NCBI RefSeq assembly: GCF_016907545.1 | Contig: NZ_JAFBCD010000001.1 | Coordinates: 2,418,001 to 2,482,000 of the forward strand | DNA length: 64,000 nucleotides | Reading direction: 5' to 3' | From: Paenarthrobacter ilicis | Lineage (GTDB): Bacteria > Actinomycetota > Actinomycetes > Actinomycetales > Micrococcaceae | Shown here: positions 42,386-51,532 of the stretch, piece after piece | Position numbering within the stretch: the stretch's first letter is position 1 | How the letters are laid out: every line of letters begins with the position of its first letter | Position numbers and translations under genes: made by a program | Notes under the pieces: generated by a model | Seen by the model: the letters and a program-made list of their open reading frames with translations, nothing else | Told to the model about the DNA's origin: nothing | Databases searched by the model: none

Positions 42386-42937
42386 TCAGCTGCGGCGAAG
42401 GGTGATGTTGTTGCAGGCCTCGCACACCTCAGCCGGAATAAGGCCGCGCCGCTGCAGGAAACCGAAAATCGCGCATCCCAGGCAGAAGCCAAGAAATGCT
42501 TCCAGCGACGCTGCCACGATCAACAGGACCAGAAGGAACCACGCCGCCGGAAGGTTACCCAGGACAAAGAGCACGACGGCGGTACTCGTCAAAGCGGCCC
42601 CGATACCTTGCGCGAAGCGCTTGGGCGGCCCCGGCACCAGCTTCGCGTGGCCGATCAGGGGAGCAATCACCTTGACGGAGAGCAGCGCGAGGGGAGAAAT
42701 GCGCGGGCCGAAAAGTACCCGGAGCCAAAACCCCACGGCCAGGACGGCCAGGCCCCAGCCCCACCCGGTGAGCAGCGTTGCGGTGGCCACTGCCACCACC
42801 AGGCCGGCCGTGATCCGGGCAGCGTACTCGTTGACGGGATTGGGAAAGGCGAAAACGCTGCTCCACCTCACGCCCTTGCCGCCGCGCACGTCGGTGGTCT
42901 GTTGCACGGGCGCGGATTGAAGGGCTGGCTTGGTCAT
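42386..42937 (-). CDS. DUF4395 membrane protein
   Basis: 183 residues with about four helices. FAFPNPVNEYAARITAGLVV near residue 28 and the C-terminal LGFCLGCAIFGFL are typical of DUF4395; cysteine pairs CLGC and CEAC at the C-terminus may bind metal or form disulfides. Such genes often sit next to thioredoxin-like or rhodanese genes, but not here. TAGCTT (42949-42944) is six bases before the ATG and there is no ribosome site, so again leaderless. Function unknown. Confidence 0.85.
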   Translation of the reverse strand: MTKPALQSAPVQQTTDVRGGKGVRWSSVFAFPNPVNEYAARITAGLVVAVATATLLTGWGWGLAVLAVGFWLRVLFGPRISPLALLSVKVIAPLIGHAKLVPGPPKRFAQGIGAALTSTAVVLFVLGNLPAAWFLLVLLIVAASLEAFLGFCLGCAIFGFLQRRGLIPAEVCEACNNITLRRS

Positions 42938-43040
42938 TCGTTAAAGCTAGAAGGGCAGCCGGTCACGCCGGAAGCATTGTTGCGCAGTATGACTGCCGCC
43001 CTGAGGCTGCTGGGCCGATGCCGCGCCCGTTCCGCGCGGG

Positions 43041-44051
43041 TTACGCCCCGCCCACCATCTGGAGGAACTCGCCCTCGGAGACAACTTCGATTTGCTGGCC
43101 CTTCGCATGCAGCTCCATGACGCGCTTGGCCTTTCCGGTCAGCCGGCCGGCGCGCAGATCCCCTGCAACAAAGCCGTCTCCCACAATCAGGACAGTGGTG
43201 CGCGAAGTAACCCTGCTTTCCGGCCTGGCCCCCATGTCAGCTGCCCGGGACTTCGCTTCCGGCCGGGTGATGGCGAGGTCGCCGGTGAACACGACGGTTT
43301 GCCCAAACAAGGGATGGCCGGGTTCGGCGGCGGGGTTGGGCAGGGGGTTGGGTCCTTCTTCCGGCCACGCGGACCAGCCGGCCGGCTGGGAGGGAGGCCT
43401 CACCATGCTTTCCCCCGGACTGCTGCCCGCCCGGGACGCCAGGGCTGAGACAGTTGCCTTGGACAGGCCAAGGGCCGGATCGAAGGCGGCCTGGGTGGGA
43501 AGCGTCAGGCCCAGGGACAGGTAAAGCTCGGCAATGCTGTTGGCGCCGTTCCGCCGGGCGATGTCCACCAGAATCCCTGCGCAGGCCCGTGCGTCCTCGG
43601 CGGCATCGTGGTGATTGACCAGCGGCACCCCGGCTTCCTCTGCGGCATACGGCAGGGAATTGGATACCAGCGAATAACAGCGGCGGGACAGCATCACGGT
43701 GCATACGTAGTCGTAGGCAGGCCCGGAAAGACCGGATACCTCAAGCCCTGAGCGGATGACGCCCAGATCGAAGGCCGCGTTATGGGCCGCCAGGATGTCA
43801 TTTCCTATGAAGGCGCCAATTTCCGGGAAAAGGTCTCCGAAGCGGGGATGGCCCGCCACGTCTTCTGCACGTATCCCGTGGATGCGTGTGTTGTGGAATT
43901 CAAAGTGGTCGTGGTGTTCTGGAGGCCGCATCAGCCACGAGGCTTCTTCCACCACTACTCCCCCGCGGACTTTGCTCAGCCCCACCGAACAGGGCGAGCC
44001 CCTGAAGCCGTTGGCGGTTTCAAAGTCGATCGCAGTAAAGTCCAAAGCCAC
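43041..44051 (-). CDS. DEDDh 3'-5' exonuclease with C-terminal BRCT domain
   Basis: 336 residues from GTG 44051. The nuclease domain (1-165) has D9 and E11 in FTAIDFETAN, D95 in AAHNAAFDLG, and H148/D153 in NHHDAAEDARA, the complete DEDDh set of the DNA polymerase III epsilon-like family. A Pro/Gly-rich linker leads to a BRCT domain from about residue 243 (PLFGQTVVFTGDL) to 330, of the kind found in DNA ligases. Likely a DNA-repair proofreading or end-trimming enzyme that binds a partner through BRCT. TAACCT (44063-44058) lies six bases upstream of the GTG, so a leaderless start is likely. Confidence 0.92.
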   Translation of the reverse strand: MALDFTAIDFETANGFRGSPCSVGLSKVRGGVVVEEASWLMRPPEHHDHFEFHNTRIHGIRAEDVAGHPRFGDLFPEIGAFIGNDILAAHNAAFDLGVIRSGLEVSGLSGPAYDYVCTVMLSRRCYSLVSNSLPYAAEEAGVPLVNHHDAAEDARACAGILVDIARRNGANSIAELYLSLGLTLPTQAAFDPALGLSKATVSALASRAGSSPGESMVRPPSQPAGWSAWPEEGPNPLPNPAAEPGHPLFGQTVVFTGDLAITRPEAKSRAADMGARPESRVTSRTTVLIVGDGFVAGDLRAGRLTGKAKRVMELHAKGQQIEVVSEGEFLQMVGGA

Positions 44052-44070
44052 TGCTCAAGGTTACCGCTGG

Positions 44071-44110
44071 AAAAGGCCGCCCCAGCCGACTTACCCGGCG
44101 GGGCGGCCTT
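44071..44110 (-). terminator. Terminator of the GntR-ABC operon
   Basis: On the minus strand AAGGCCGCCCC pairs with GGGGCGGCCTT (11 base pairs, 44100-44110 with 44073-44083), 16-base loop, ending TTTTCC. Confidence 0.8.
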
Positions 44111-44177
44111 GCAGCCGGAACTTCACAAGAACTTTACGGCCGGGATGTGGCCAACACCACGTGCTGGTGCCGCCGGT

Positions 44178-44864
44178 TCAGGGCGTGGCCTTGCGCAGCG
44201 TCGCGAAAGACCCCGCGGCAAGGACCGCAGACACCAGGGCGGTCCAGCCGCTGATGGTCAAGGGCGTCTGTTGGGCAAACCAGTTTCCGATGGCCCCCCA
44301 CCACTCCAAGAGAGTTGCCAGTGCGCCCAGGCCAATCAATGCCACGCCTGTGCCCAGGGTGGAAACCAGCATGCCGCTGGTGCCCCAACGTTTGTAGATG
44401 GTGGCGAACCAGAACCCCACAATGAACATGAACATCATCACCACGAAGAGGAATGCCGCCGCGGAATACCACGGCCCGTCGGTGGCCCAGGGAATGGTGA
44501 AGAAGTATCCCGAAACACCCCAGCCGTTGGTTGCCCTCTCTATTACGCCGCCCACCAGGTAGAGGCCCGTCATGCCCAAGGCGATCACGGAGAACAGTCC
44601 CAGTGTTCCCAGGTAAAAAGCCCTGCGGCTGATGCTCAACCCTTGGGAGAAGGGGAAGACCAGCGTGAGGCTCTGGATACCCAGGACCATGAAATACCAC
44701 ATAGGCGCCTGGCTGCCACCGCCGTACTTTCCTTCATTGACGGGAATGAGGGCAAAGATGGCCAACGACATCAGGAATGCCGCCCCCAGGATGGTCAATG
44801 GCCATCCAATATAGGTCCACTTGTTGATCAGCTGCATCCGGGCAACTGCCATAACCCTGCTCAT
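44178..44864 (-). CDS. ABC transporter permease protein
   Basis: 228 residues with six helices, beginning with a short amphipathic N-terminus and AILGA-like first helix TYIGWPLTILGAAFLMSLAIF. This is the ABC-2 style membrane partner found with YtrA-type GntR regulators. It overlaps the ATPase gene by four bases (ATGA). Likely an exporter for a small compound or part of a cell-envelope stress response; the substrate is unknown. Confidence 0.85.
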   Translation of the reverse strand: MSRVMAVARMQLINKWTYIGWPLTILGAAFLMSLAIFALIPVNEGKYGGGSQAPMWYFMVLGIQSLTLVFPFSQGLSISRRAFYLGTLGLFSVIALGMTGLYLVGGVIERATNGWGVSGYFFTIPWATDGPWYSAAAFLFVVMMFMFIVGFWFATIYKRWGTSGMLVSTLGTGVALIGLGALATLLEWWGAIGNWFAQQTPLTISGWTALVSAVLAAGSFATLRKATP

Positions 44865-45793
44865 CGCCGTACCTCCACTGCAGCATCGGCATCAAGAGTG
44901 TTTCCCATAAGAAGAGGGCTGCCCGCGGCCATGGTTTTCCGCACCACCAGCTGCTGGAGCGAAACCGGCGAAAGGTCCAACCCCAGTTCCAGCGCCTCTG
45001 CGCGCTCGCGGCCGTCCAGGGCCCCATCCAGTGTCACAGAGGCAAGCGAACCCAGGACTTCACGATGCAGGATTGTCCGCCCTGCGAGGAAGGAATCCAC
45101 GGTGTCAGCGGAGCCGGAGACTGTCACGGCAGAACCACGGAGAGCATCAGCGTCGGCATCCATGATGATCCGGCCCTTGTCGATGACCACCACGTGTTCC
45201 AGAAGGTTGGCCACCTCATCTATCAGGTGGGAGGAAAGAATGATGGTTCGCGGATGCTCTGCGAAGTCCTTCACCAGGTGGTCGTAGAACAATTGCCGCG
45301 CAACGGCGTCCAGCCCCAGGTATGGTTCGTCGAAGAACGTCAGCTCGGCACGTGATGCCAAGCCGATGATGACCCCTACGGCTGACAGTTGCCCCCGCGA
45401 GAGCTTCTTGATGCGGCGTTTGGTGGGAAGTTGAAACTCCTCCGCCAGTTGCTCGGCGAACTGCTGATCCCAGTCCTTGTAGAACAACGCCGCCGACCGG
45501 AAAGCATGCCTGGGCTGGAAGTCGTCCGGGTACTTCTGCGATTCGCGGATGAAGCAGATCCTGGAGAGGACGGCCTCGTTTTCGTAGGCCGGGGACCCGA
45601 ATACCAGGGCCTCGCCGGCGGTGGCAAAGGCCTGCGCGGTCAGGATGGACATGAGGGTGGTTTTGCCTGCACCGTTGCGGCCCAGCAGTCCGTAGATCCG
45701 GTTGGCCGACAACCTCAGGTTCACCTGGTCCAGGGCGTTGTGGTCCTTGTAATGCTTGCTGAGGTTGCGGGCCTCCACGATGGTGTCAGTCAC
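44861..45793 (-). CDS. ABC transporter ATP-binding protein
   Basis: 310 residues. Walker A GLLGRNGAGKTTLMSIL near residue 37, signature KLSRGQLSAVGVIIGLAS near 133 and Walker B ELTFFDEPYLGLD near 155, then SSHLIDEVANLLEHVVVID. The last 80 residues are an extra domain of the kind in exporters. It overlaps both the GntR gene before it and the permease after it by four bases, so all three are one operon. Confidence 0.94.
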   Translation of the reverse strand: MTDTIVEARNLSKHYKDHNALDQVNLRLSANRIYGLLGRNGAGKTTLMSILTAQAFATAGEALVFGSPAYENEAVLSRICFIRESQKYPDDFQPRHAFRSAALFYKDWDQQFAEQLAEEFQLPTKRRIKKLSRGQLSAVGVIIGLASRAELTFFDEPYLGLDAVARQLFYDHLVKDFAEHPRTIILSSHLIDEVANLLEHVVVIDKGRIIMDADADALRGSAVTVSGSADTVDSFLAGRTILHREVLGSLASVTLDGALDGRERAEALELGLDLSPVSLQQLVVRKTMAAGSPLLMGNTLDADAAVEVRR

Positions 45794-46191
45794 AGGGCCG
45801 CGCTCCTTTCCTTATCCGTCCCGGGCTTCGGTTCAAGCACGGCACTGCGGGTGATCATGGTGGTGAGTTGCTCGGCGGAGATACCCAGCTTGCGGGCCTC
45901 CACGGCGAGGGGTTTTACGTATTGTTCGAAGAATTCCTCGGTTCGGCGCGCAATCACCTGGGCGCGCGCACCTGTGGCCACAAACATCCCGATCCCCCTG
46001 CGTTTGTAGAGAATTCCGGCGTCCACCAAGAGGTTGACGCCCTTGGCCGCCGTGGCCGGATTGATGCGGTGGAACGCGGCAAATTCATTGGTGGACGGGA
46101 CCTGGGATTCCTCCGCCATGCTGCCGTCCACGATCCCGTTCTCGATCAGCTCGGCTATTTGCTGGAATATCGGCTTGCCGTCGTCGATCAT
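45790..46191 (-). CDS. GntR-family regulator, YtrA type
   Basis: 133 residues from ATG 46191; GTG codons at 46200 and 46197 are alternatives. The winged helix begins PIFQQIAELIENGIVDGSM and contains VPSTNEFAAFHRINPATAAKGVNLLVDAG, with a short C-terminal dimer helix, the layout of the YtrA subfamily, which controls adjacent ABC genes. A 24-base dyad (46210-46233) covers the -10 TATGGT (46236-46231) and the expected transcription start, so autorepression is likely. Confidence 0.9.
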   Translation of the reverse strand: MIDDGKPIFQQIAELIENGIVDGSMAEESQVPSTNEFAAFHRINPATAAKGVNLLVDAGILYKRRGIGMFVATGARAQVIARRTEEFFEQYVKPLAVEARKLGISAEQLTTMITRSAVLEPKPGTDKERSAAL

Positions 46192-46209
46192 GAGCACCAC
46201 CGCCTCATT

Positions 46210-46236
46210 GGTTCATTACTCATGTAACTAACCATA
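46210..46236. promoter_or_regulatory. GntR operator overlapping the operon promoter
   Basis: GGTTcaTTAC-TCAT-GTAActAACC (46210-46233): a dyad with eight of ten matched positions per arm. The minus-strand -10 TATGGT at 46236-46231 overlaps its edge and the transcription start falls within it. Confidence 0.65.
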
Positions 46237-46302
46237 CAACCTCAGCCGCCAGCGTCAAGAGCGTCGGAATTCCCGACGACGGGCTTCAAGTACCCTTAAC
46301 AG

Positions 46303-47082
46303 GTGATCTTTTCTGCGATGAACGACCTTGCCGTATCCGCTTTCGGGGGCGCAGGACCGGTACAGCCGTCCATGGCTTCGTTTCTGCCTGACTGGTTGAA
46401 CCCCCAGATCTTCCTTGCCGATCCTGCTTTGGCCCCGTGGGTGGTGCTGTTGGTGTGCGGCATCGTCTTCGCGGAGACGGGCCTGCTGGTGGGATTCTTC
46501 CTGCCCGGCGACTCCATGCTCTTCACCGCCGGCCTTCTGGTGGCCACCGACACCATCAAGTTCAATATCTGGGCCTTGACCGGACTCATCATCGTGGCCG
46601 CGATCCTCGGCAACCAGACCGGATACCTGATCGGTTCCAAAGCCGGGCCCGCCATTTTCAACCGGCCCGACTCAAAACTCTTCAAGAAGGAAAACGTAGA
46701 GAGCGCCCACGCATTCTTCGAAAAGCACGGTGGCAAGGCGTTGATCCTGGCCCGTTTTGTGCCGATCATCCGTACGTTCGTGCCCGTGATTGTTGGCGTT
46801 GCGCAGATGGATAAGCGCAAGTTCTTCATCTTCAACGTCATCGGCGCAGTCCTGTGGGGCGGCGGCGTGACCCTCCTGGGATTCATCCTTGGTGATCGCA
46901 TCCCGTGGGTCAGCAACAACCTGGACATCATCTTCATCATCATCGTGCTGGTTTCCGTGATCCCGGTCTTCATCGAGGTTGCCCGCGGGTTCATGGCCAA
47001 GCGCAAAGCTGCCGCCCAAGGCACCGATCCTGTGGAGGAATTCATCGAAGAACACGACGCCGGAAAGCACGGCGAGCACTGA
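46303..47082 (+). CDS. DedA-family membrane protein
   Basis: 259 residues from GTG 46303 (ATG 46318 is in frame). Membrane protein of the DedA/VTT family, involved in lipid translocation and membrane potential balance. Typical segments are ETGLLVGFFLPGDSMLF near residue 58, LILARFVPIIRTFVPVIVGVAQM near 145 and WGGGVTLLGFILG. TACCCT (46291-46296) ends six bases before the GTG, without ribosome site, so a leaderless message is likely. The C-terminus is a hydrophilic cytoplasmic tail. Confidence 0.92.
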   Translation: MIFSAMNDLAVSAFGGAGPVQPSMASFLPDWLNPQIFLADPALAPWVVLLVCGIVFAETGLLVGFFLPGDSMLFTAGLLVATDTIKFNIWALTGLIIVAAILGNQTGYLIGSKAGPAIFNRPDSKLFKKENVESAHAFFEKHGGKALILARFVPIIRTFVPVIVGVAQMDKRKFFIFNVIGAVLWGGGVTLLGFILGDRIPWVSNNLDIIFIIIVLVSVIPVFIEVARGFMAKRKAAAQGTDPVEEFIEEHDAGKHGEH

Positions 47083-47144
47083 CCCCACCAAGCGCTGACC
47101 CCGGCAAACACCGGCCAAACCCCGCCGCGATGGTCAGCAGGCAA

Positions 47145-47180
47145 TAAGAAAGGCACCCCGCAGGCGGGGTGCCTTTCTTA
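47145..47180. terminator. Bidirectional terminator
   Basis: A 17-base inverted repeat (47145-47161 with 47164-47180) with an A-rich left and T-rich right flank built into the stem, which serves the convergent dedA and rdgB transcripts. Confidence 0.9.
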
Positions 47181-47192
47181 TGTGCGAGGCGA

Positions 47193-47855
47193 CTAGTTGG
47201 CGTCCGGGGCCTCCAGCCCTGCAACGATCGCAGGCAGCAGCGCACGGAATGCCTGCCCGCGATGGCTGATCGCGTTCTTTTCCTCGGAGCTCAGCTCGGC
47301 GCAACTGCGGTCCATGCCCGCCGGCTGCAGGATGGGATCGTAGCCAAATCCTCCGGCTCCCCTGGGCTCCCGCAACAGCGTCCCTTCCAGTTGCCCGTAC
47401 TCCACCGTTTCCTGGCGGATTCCGTCCTTGCCGGGGACTGCCAACGCAGCAGCACAGACAAAGGCTGCACCCCGGAACGAATCCGGGACATCGGCGATCT
47501 GGGCGAGCAAAAGGTCAAGATTGGCGGAGTCGTCACCATGCCGGCCGGACCACCGGGCGGAAAAGATTCCCGGAGCACCGCCCAGTACATCCACGGCCAG
47601 GCCCGAATCGTCCGCAATGGCCACCAGTCCGGTAGCCTCCGCAACGGCCCGCGCCTTCAGCAGCGAGTTCTCAGCAAAGGTGACGCCTGTTTCTGCGACA
47701 TCAGGCGCGCCGACCGCAGCAGCATCCACTACCTGGGTGTCAACGTCCAGTCCCGGAACCTGACCGCGGAGCAGTTCGCGGAGTTCCTTCAACTTGCCTT
47801 TGTTGTGCGTTGCCAGCACGAGGCGCGGGGCGCCGGTTGCCTGGCCGGCACTCAC
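47193..47855 (-). CDS. rdgB: Non-canonical purine NTP pyrophosphatase
   Basis: 220 residues from GTG 47855, overlapping the rph stop as GTGA. Removes dITP, XTP and similar from the nucleotide pool. Diagnostic motifs: [16 protein letters not shown] near residue 13, [18 protein letters not shown] near 60, [24 protein letters not shown] and the C-terminal [10 protein letters not shown]. The partnership with rph directly upstream is conserved in many bacteria. Confidence 0.96.
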   Translation of the reverse strand: MSAGQATGAPRLVLATHNKGKLKELRELLRGQVPGLDVDTQVVDAAAVGAPDVAETGVTFAENSLLKARAVAEATGLVAIADDSGLAVDVLGGAPGIFSARWSGRHGDDSANLDLLLAQIADVPDSFRGAAFVCAAALAVPGKDGIRQETVEYGQLEGTLLREPRGAGGFGYDPILQPAGMDRSCAELSSEEKNAISHRGQAFRALLPAIVAGLEAPDAN

Positions 47856-48610
47856 GGAGCCTCCGCCAGGGTTTCCCGCTGGATGGCTGAGAGCTGCGTG
47901 GTACCCAGCAACGCCAGGTCCAGGAGGGCATTGAGTTCATCCCGGTCGAAGGGAGCACCCTCGGCTGTCCCCTGGACTTCCACGAACTTCCCGGATCCGG
48001 TGACCACCACGTTCATGTCCGTCTCAGCGCGGACGTCCTCCACGTAGGGAAGATCCAGCATGGGCACTCCGTCAATGATGCCCACAGACACCGCAGCGAT
48101 GGTGTCCACCAAGGGCTCTGCGTTTCGCGAAATCAACTTGTGCTCGCGGGCAAAGCGGATTGCCTCGGCGAGCGCAACATAAGCCCCCGTGATCGCGGCA
48201 GTCCGGGTTCCGCCGTCGGCCTGCAAAACATCGCAGTCCAGGACGATCGTGTTCTCACCCAGGGCCTTGGTGTCAATGATGGAACGCAGGGAGCGTCCAA
48301 TCAGCCGTGAAATTTCGTGGGTGCGCCCACCGATCTTGCCCTTGACGGACTCGCGGTCGGAGCGCGTGTTGGTGGCGCGCGGAAGCATGGCGTACTCGGC
48401 TGTCACCCAGCCCCGGCCTTCGCCCTTGAGCCAGCGCGGAACGCCTTCCGTCAGCGAAGCGGTGCACAGGACCCGCGTGTTCCCGAACTCAATCAGGGCA
48501 GAGCCCTCAGCTTGCTTGGACCAGCCGCGGGTGATGCTGATGGGGCGCAGTTGGTCTGGGGTCCTGCCGTCGGCACGGACCACGGGTGTTGCAGTAGCTT
48601 CAGAAGTCAT
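47852..48610 (-). CDS. rph: Ribonuclease PH
   Basis: 252 residues. Phosphate-dependent 3' exonuclease that trims tRNA precursors. [19 protein letters not shown] at residues 12-30, [12 protein letters not shown] near 70, GRSLRSIID near 105 and [21 protein letters not shown] near 125 identify it. TAAGCT (48622-48617) lies six bases before the ATG without ribosome site, so it is probably leaderless. Followed by rdgB with a four-base overlap. Confidence 0.97.
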   Translation of the reverse strand: MTSEATATPVVRADGRTPDQLRPISITRGWSKQAEGSALIEFGNTRVLCTASLTEGVPRWLKGEGRGWVTAEYAMLPRATNTRSDRESVKGKIGGRTHEISRLIGRSLRSIIDTKALGENTIVLDCDVLQADGGTRTAAITGAYVALAEAIRFAREHKLISRNAEPLVDTIAAVSVGIIDGVPMLDLPYVEDVRAETDMNVVVTGSGKFVEVQGTAEGAPFDRDELNALLDLALLGTTQLSAIQRETLAEAP

Positions 48611-48640
48611 GCACCCAGCTTATCGAGGTTGGGGCGTGGC

Positions 48641-49438
48641 CTAAATCGAGTAGTGCACTCCTGCCACCGCAACCGCGACGTCACCAGCGAAAACAGGCTT
48701 GGCTTCAGACAGCACTTTGGTCTGGGAGGTCCACACGGGGATATGGGTCAGCAGCAACCGTTTGGCACCGGCGTTCGCTGCAGCTTCCCCGGCACGCTTT
48801 CCGGTGAGGTGGACGTCCTTGATGTCATCGTCCCGGCCCTCTTCAAAGGCTGCTTCGCAGAGGAAGAGATCGGAGCCCCGGGCGGCTTCTTCCAAGCCCG
48901 CGCAGGAGTCCGTGTCGCCGGAATAGGTCAGGACCTTGGTGACCGGCACCCCGTCTTTGCCCGGCTCAGTGGCAGTGACCCGTAAGGCATAGGCCTCTTC
49001 CACCGGGTGGTTGACGGCATAGGGGGTCACAGTGAACGGCCCCACCGTGACGGGTTTTTGCTCGGCCCAGTTGGTGAAGTCGAATTCCTCATGCATCCCG
49101 GGATCCAGGTCCAGGCCATAGGCAGTGGCCATCCGGTCCGCCGTGGCGGCCGGTCCCCACACGGGAAGCCTGTCACGGCCCCAGCCGCCCGGCTTCCACC
49201 GGACTGCCACGTGAAGACCGCAAAGGTCCATGCAGTGGTCAGGATGCAGGTGGGTCAGGAAGATGGCGTCGATGTCCTCCAGGTCGGTGTACCGCTGGAT
49301 GGTACCCAAGGCTCCGCTGCCCAGGTCCATGACGATCTTCCATTCACGGTGGCCGTCGTGGGCGGTGACCAGGTAGCAGGATGCGGGGGAACCCGGGCCG
49401 GGGAAGGACCCGGTGCAACCCACGATTGTCAGCTTCAC
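48641..49438 (-). CDS. Metallo-beta-lactamase-fold hydrolase, RNase Z-like
   Basis: 265 residues. The zinc-binding motif [10 protein letters not shown] begins at residue 62 (H63-x-H65-x-D67-H68), with further ligands in [24 protein letters not shown] and LLLTHIPVW. The size and layout resemble the short RNase Z/ElaC or phosphodiesterase branch. In related actinobacteria the same gene sits between murI and rph, so it belongs to a conserved housekeeping block; a cyclic-nucleotide phosphodiesterase or tRNA-processing role are both possible. Starts inside the murI stop (ATGA). Confidence 0.9.
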   Translation of the reverse strand: MKLTIVGCTGSFPGPGSPASCYLVTAHDGHREWKIVMDLGSGALGTIQRYTDLEDIDAIFLTHLHPDHCMDLCGLHVAVRWKPGGWGRDRLPVWGPAATADRMATAYGLDLDPGMHEEFDFTNWAEQKPVTVGPFTVTPYAVNHPVEEAYALRVTATEPGKDGVPVTKVLTYSGDTDSCAGLEEAARGSDLFLCEAAFEEGRDDDIKDVHLTGKRAGEAAANAGAKRLLLTHIPVWTSQTKVLSEAKPVFAGDVAVAVAGVHYSI

Positions 49439-50475
49439 AATGCCCGTCCCATCGTGGCCCCGGAGCCGGACCGGAGATCCCCATCAGGTTGGACAAAATA
49501 GGAGCGCCGCGACAAGCCCGAGCCGGAACGCGCGGCTTCCAGCATTTCCGGGGTGATGCGCGCAAGGCTGCCCGTGGGGTACTGGGCAGCCACATGATCA
49601 ACATGCTTCACGGAGAGGACTTCCGGCCCCAGGAAGCGACGGGCCAGGGTCTCGAACTGGACAGCGTCCCCGGTGGCGATGAACTCATGGGTGGGGGCTG
49701 AGGGGTCCGTCCGTTGGATGCCGTGGTTTGCCAGGGCCCGGTAGACGTCCTTAGCGGTCTCCTCCGCACTGGACACCAGTGTGACGTCCTCGCCCATGAC
49801 GAAAGAGATGACGCCGGTCAGCAGCGGGTAGTGGGTACAACCGAGCACTACGGTATCCACCCCGGCGGTCTTCAATGGCTCCAGGTATTCGTTGGCCGCG
49901 GCCAGGAGGTCGGGCCCGGTGGTGACGCCGGCTTCCACGAATTCGACGAAGGCCGGGCAGGCCACAGAGGTGATGGTCAGGTCCGGAGCTGCGGCAAACG
50001 TATCCTCGTAGGCCCGGGAGCCCACGGTAGCGGAGGTTCCTATGACGCCGATCCGTCCGGAACGCGTGGCAGAAACGGCCCTGCGGACTGCTGGTTGGAT
50101 GACCTCAATGACCGGGATTCCATAGCGGGCGGTGTAACGCTCCCGCGCGTCACGGAGGACTGCTGCCGAAGCGGAGTTGCACGCGATGGTGAGCAGCTTG
50201 ACCCCTGAGTCAACGAGCTCGTCCATGACGCCCAGGGCATTGGCCCGGACTTCGGCAATGGGAAGCGGTCCATAAGGTCCGTTGGCGGTGTCTCCCACGT
50301 ACAGAATGGATTCGTTGGGCAGCTGGTCAATGATCGAGCGGGCCACCGTCAGCCCACCCACCCCGGAGTCGAAAATGCCCAGTGGCCGCGACCCCGCAGG
50401 GTCCCCGGAAGCGGAAGGAGCAACGCTGCCCAAGGCACTGCCGGATGAACTGCCCGTTGTTGAAGTCATAATCAT
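49435..50475 (-). CDS. murI: Glutamate racemase
   Basis: 346 residues from ATG 50475 (50469 is another option two codons later). Makes D-glutamate for peptidoglycan. The two catalytic cysteines are Cys99 in IACNSASAA and Cys213 in [10 protein letters not shown], with D36 in [12 protein letters not shown]. It has a Ser/Gly-rich N-terminal extension of about 30 residues and a C-terminal extension of about 45 residues, longer than E. coli or Bacillus enzymes. TATTCT (50484-50479) is close to the start. Overlaps the next gene by four bases. Confidence 0.94.
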   Translation of the reverse strand: MIMTSTTGSSSGSALGSVAPSASGDPAGSRPLGIFDSGVGGLTVARSIIDQLPNESILYVGDTANGPYGPLPIAEVRANALGVMDELVDSGVKLLTIACNSASAAVLRDARERYTARYGIPVIEVIQPAVRRAVSATRSGRIGVIGTSATVGSRAYEDTFAAAPDLTITSVACPAFVEFVEAGVTTGPDLLAAANEYLEPLKTAGVDTVVLGCTHYPLLTGVISFVMGEDVTLVSSAEETAKDVYRALANHGIQRTDPSAPTHEFIATGDAVQFETLARRFLGPEVLSVKHVDHVAAQYPTGSLARITPEMLEAARSGSGLSRRSYFVQPDGDLRSGSGATMGRAL

Positions 50476-50572
50476 TCGAGAATAAGGCTTCCCTTGATGT
50501 CCGGCCATTACCTGTGGTGCCCGCCTCATGTCGGATGTGTCACAAGGCCGGTGACCGGCGCGTCGCCGGCGT

Positions 50573-51139
50573 TCAGGGTTTTGCCTGCCGGGCGGCCATC
50601 ATGGCTTGGACCAGGGACTCCTGCAGCCACGTGGTGAAGTTGTACACCAGCGCGAGGTAGCTCTCCACGTCCTCTGCCCTGCTCCAGTCCTGCATGCTGT
50701 GGACGTGCTCGGCGTCGGCCTCATCGCGGATGTCCAGACGCTCCGACAAAACAAGCCTGATGTCGTTCAGCGCGGTGGACCAACGGGTGGCTTCTTCCAG
50801 CGACAGCACCAGGTCATTGCTGTCCAATCCCAGGGCAGTGGCCTTCAGCGCTCCGATTTTGCGTTCCCGGACGGAGCGCTCGGTGAGCTGGCGGAACTCC
50901 AGCGAGCCGTCGTCGTCGTCCTTCATCACATTCGGCAGCAGTCTCAGCAGGGCGCGGTCGGTGGGCTGCTGGACGTCCATGTCCAAGCCGATCAACGCCG
51001 CCAGCGGATCCTCGTTCTCCCGGACGCCTGGCTCCAGCATGGACACCACGTCATCCACCAACCCGCGCAGCAGATCCCGCTCGGCAGGCTCCAAGTATCC
51101 GGTGATGCCTTTCAATCCATACTTGAATGCCTTAGCCAC
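50573..51139 (-). CDS. DUF2017 family protein
   Basis: 188 residues from GTG 51139, eight bases inside the end of clpS, the usual arrangement of this pair in actinobacteria. A helical acidic protein with [31 protein letters not shown] at the start (two stretches) and ALYNF-like [19 protein letters not shown] at the end. The family is linked to clpS by context but its own role is unknown. Confidence 0.88.
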   Translation of the reverse strand: MAKAFKYGLKGITGYLEPAERDLLRGLVDDVVSMLEPGVRENEDPLAALIGLDMDVQQPTDRALLRLLPNVMKDDDDGSLEFRQLTERSVRERKIGALKATALGLDSNDLVLSLEEATRWSTALNDIRLVLSERLDIRDEADAEHVHSMQDWSRAEDVESYLALVYNFTTWLQESLVQAMMAARQAKP

Positions 51140-51494
51140 GCTGGCGGCCGCCCTTCCCGGGTGTCTCGTGTCCGTTGGCTGCTTTTTCCACGGTGGCCCA
51201 GAGGCCAAAACCGTGCATGGCAACAGCATGCTGTTCCACTTGTTCCTTGCTGCCGTGGGCAACTATGGAACGGCCTTTCTTGTGAACTTCCATCATGAGT
51301 TTGTGCGCTTTGGACTCGGAGTAGCCAAAGTAGCTCTGGAACACGTAGCTGACGTAGCTCATGAGGTTGATGGGATCGTTCCAGATCACAAGGTTCCATG
51401 GAATGTCAGGGGCAGTCAGGACATCGGTGGATGACTGCACCGCGGTGTCCGTCCGCTCATCAATGTCTGTGCCAAACGCAACGCTAGAGCTCAT
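51132..51494 (-). CDS. clpS: ATP-dependent Clp protease adaptor ClpS
   Basis: 120 residues. Hands N-degron substrates to the Clp protease. After a 30-residue flexible N-terminus the fold begins PWNLVIWNDPINLMSYVSYVF; the N-degron pocket shows N-D-P then N-L-M and, later, LMMEVHKKG, the form common in actinobacteria. On the minus strand TAGAAT (51506-51501) is six bases before the ATG, with TTCACT 16 bases further up, so the message is probably leaderless. Divergent from pncB with overlapping promoters. Confidence 0.94.
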   Translation of the reverse strand: MSSSVAFGTDIDERTDTAVQSSTDVLTAPDIPWNLVIWNDPINLMSYVSYVFQSYFGYSESKAHKLMMEVHKKGRSIVAHGSKEQVEQHAVAMHGFGLWATVEKAANGHETPGKGGRQRG

Positions 51495-51532
51495 CTGTCC
51501 ATTCTAGGGCGGCGAGCACTAGAGTGAATTTC

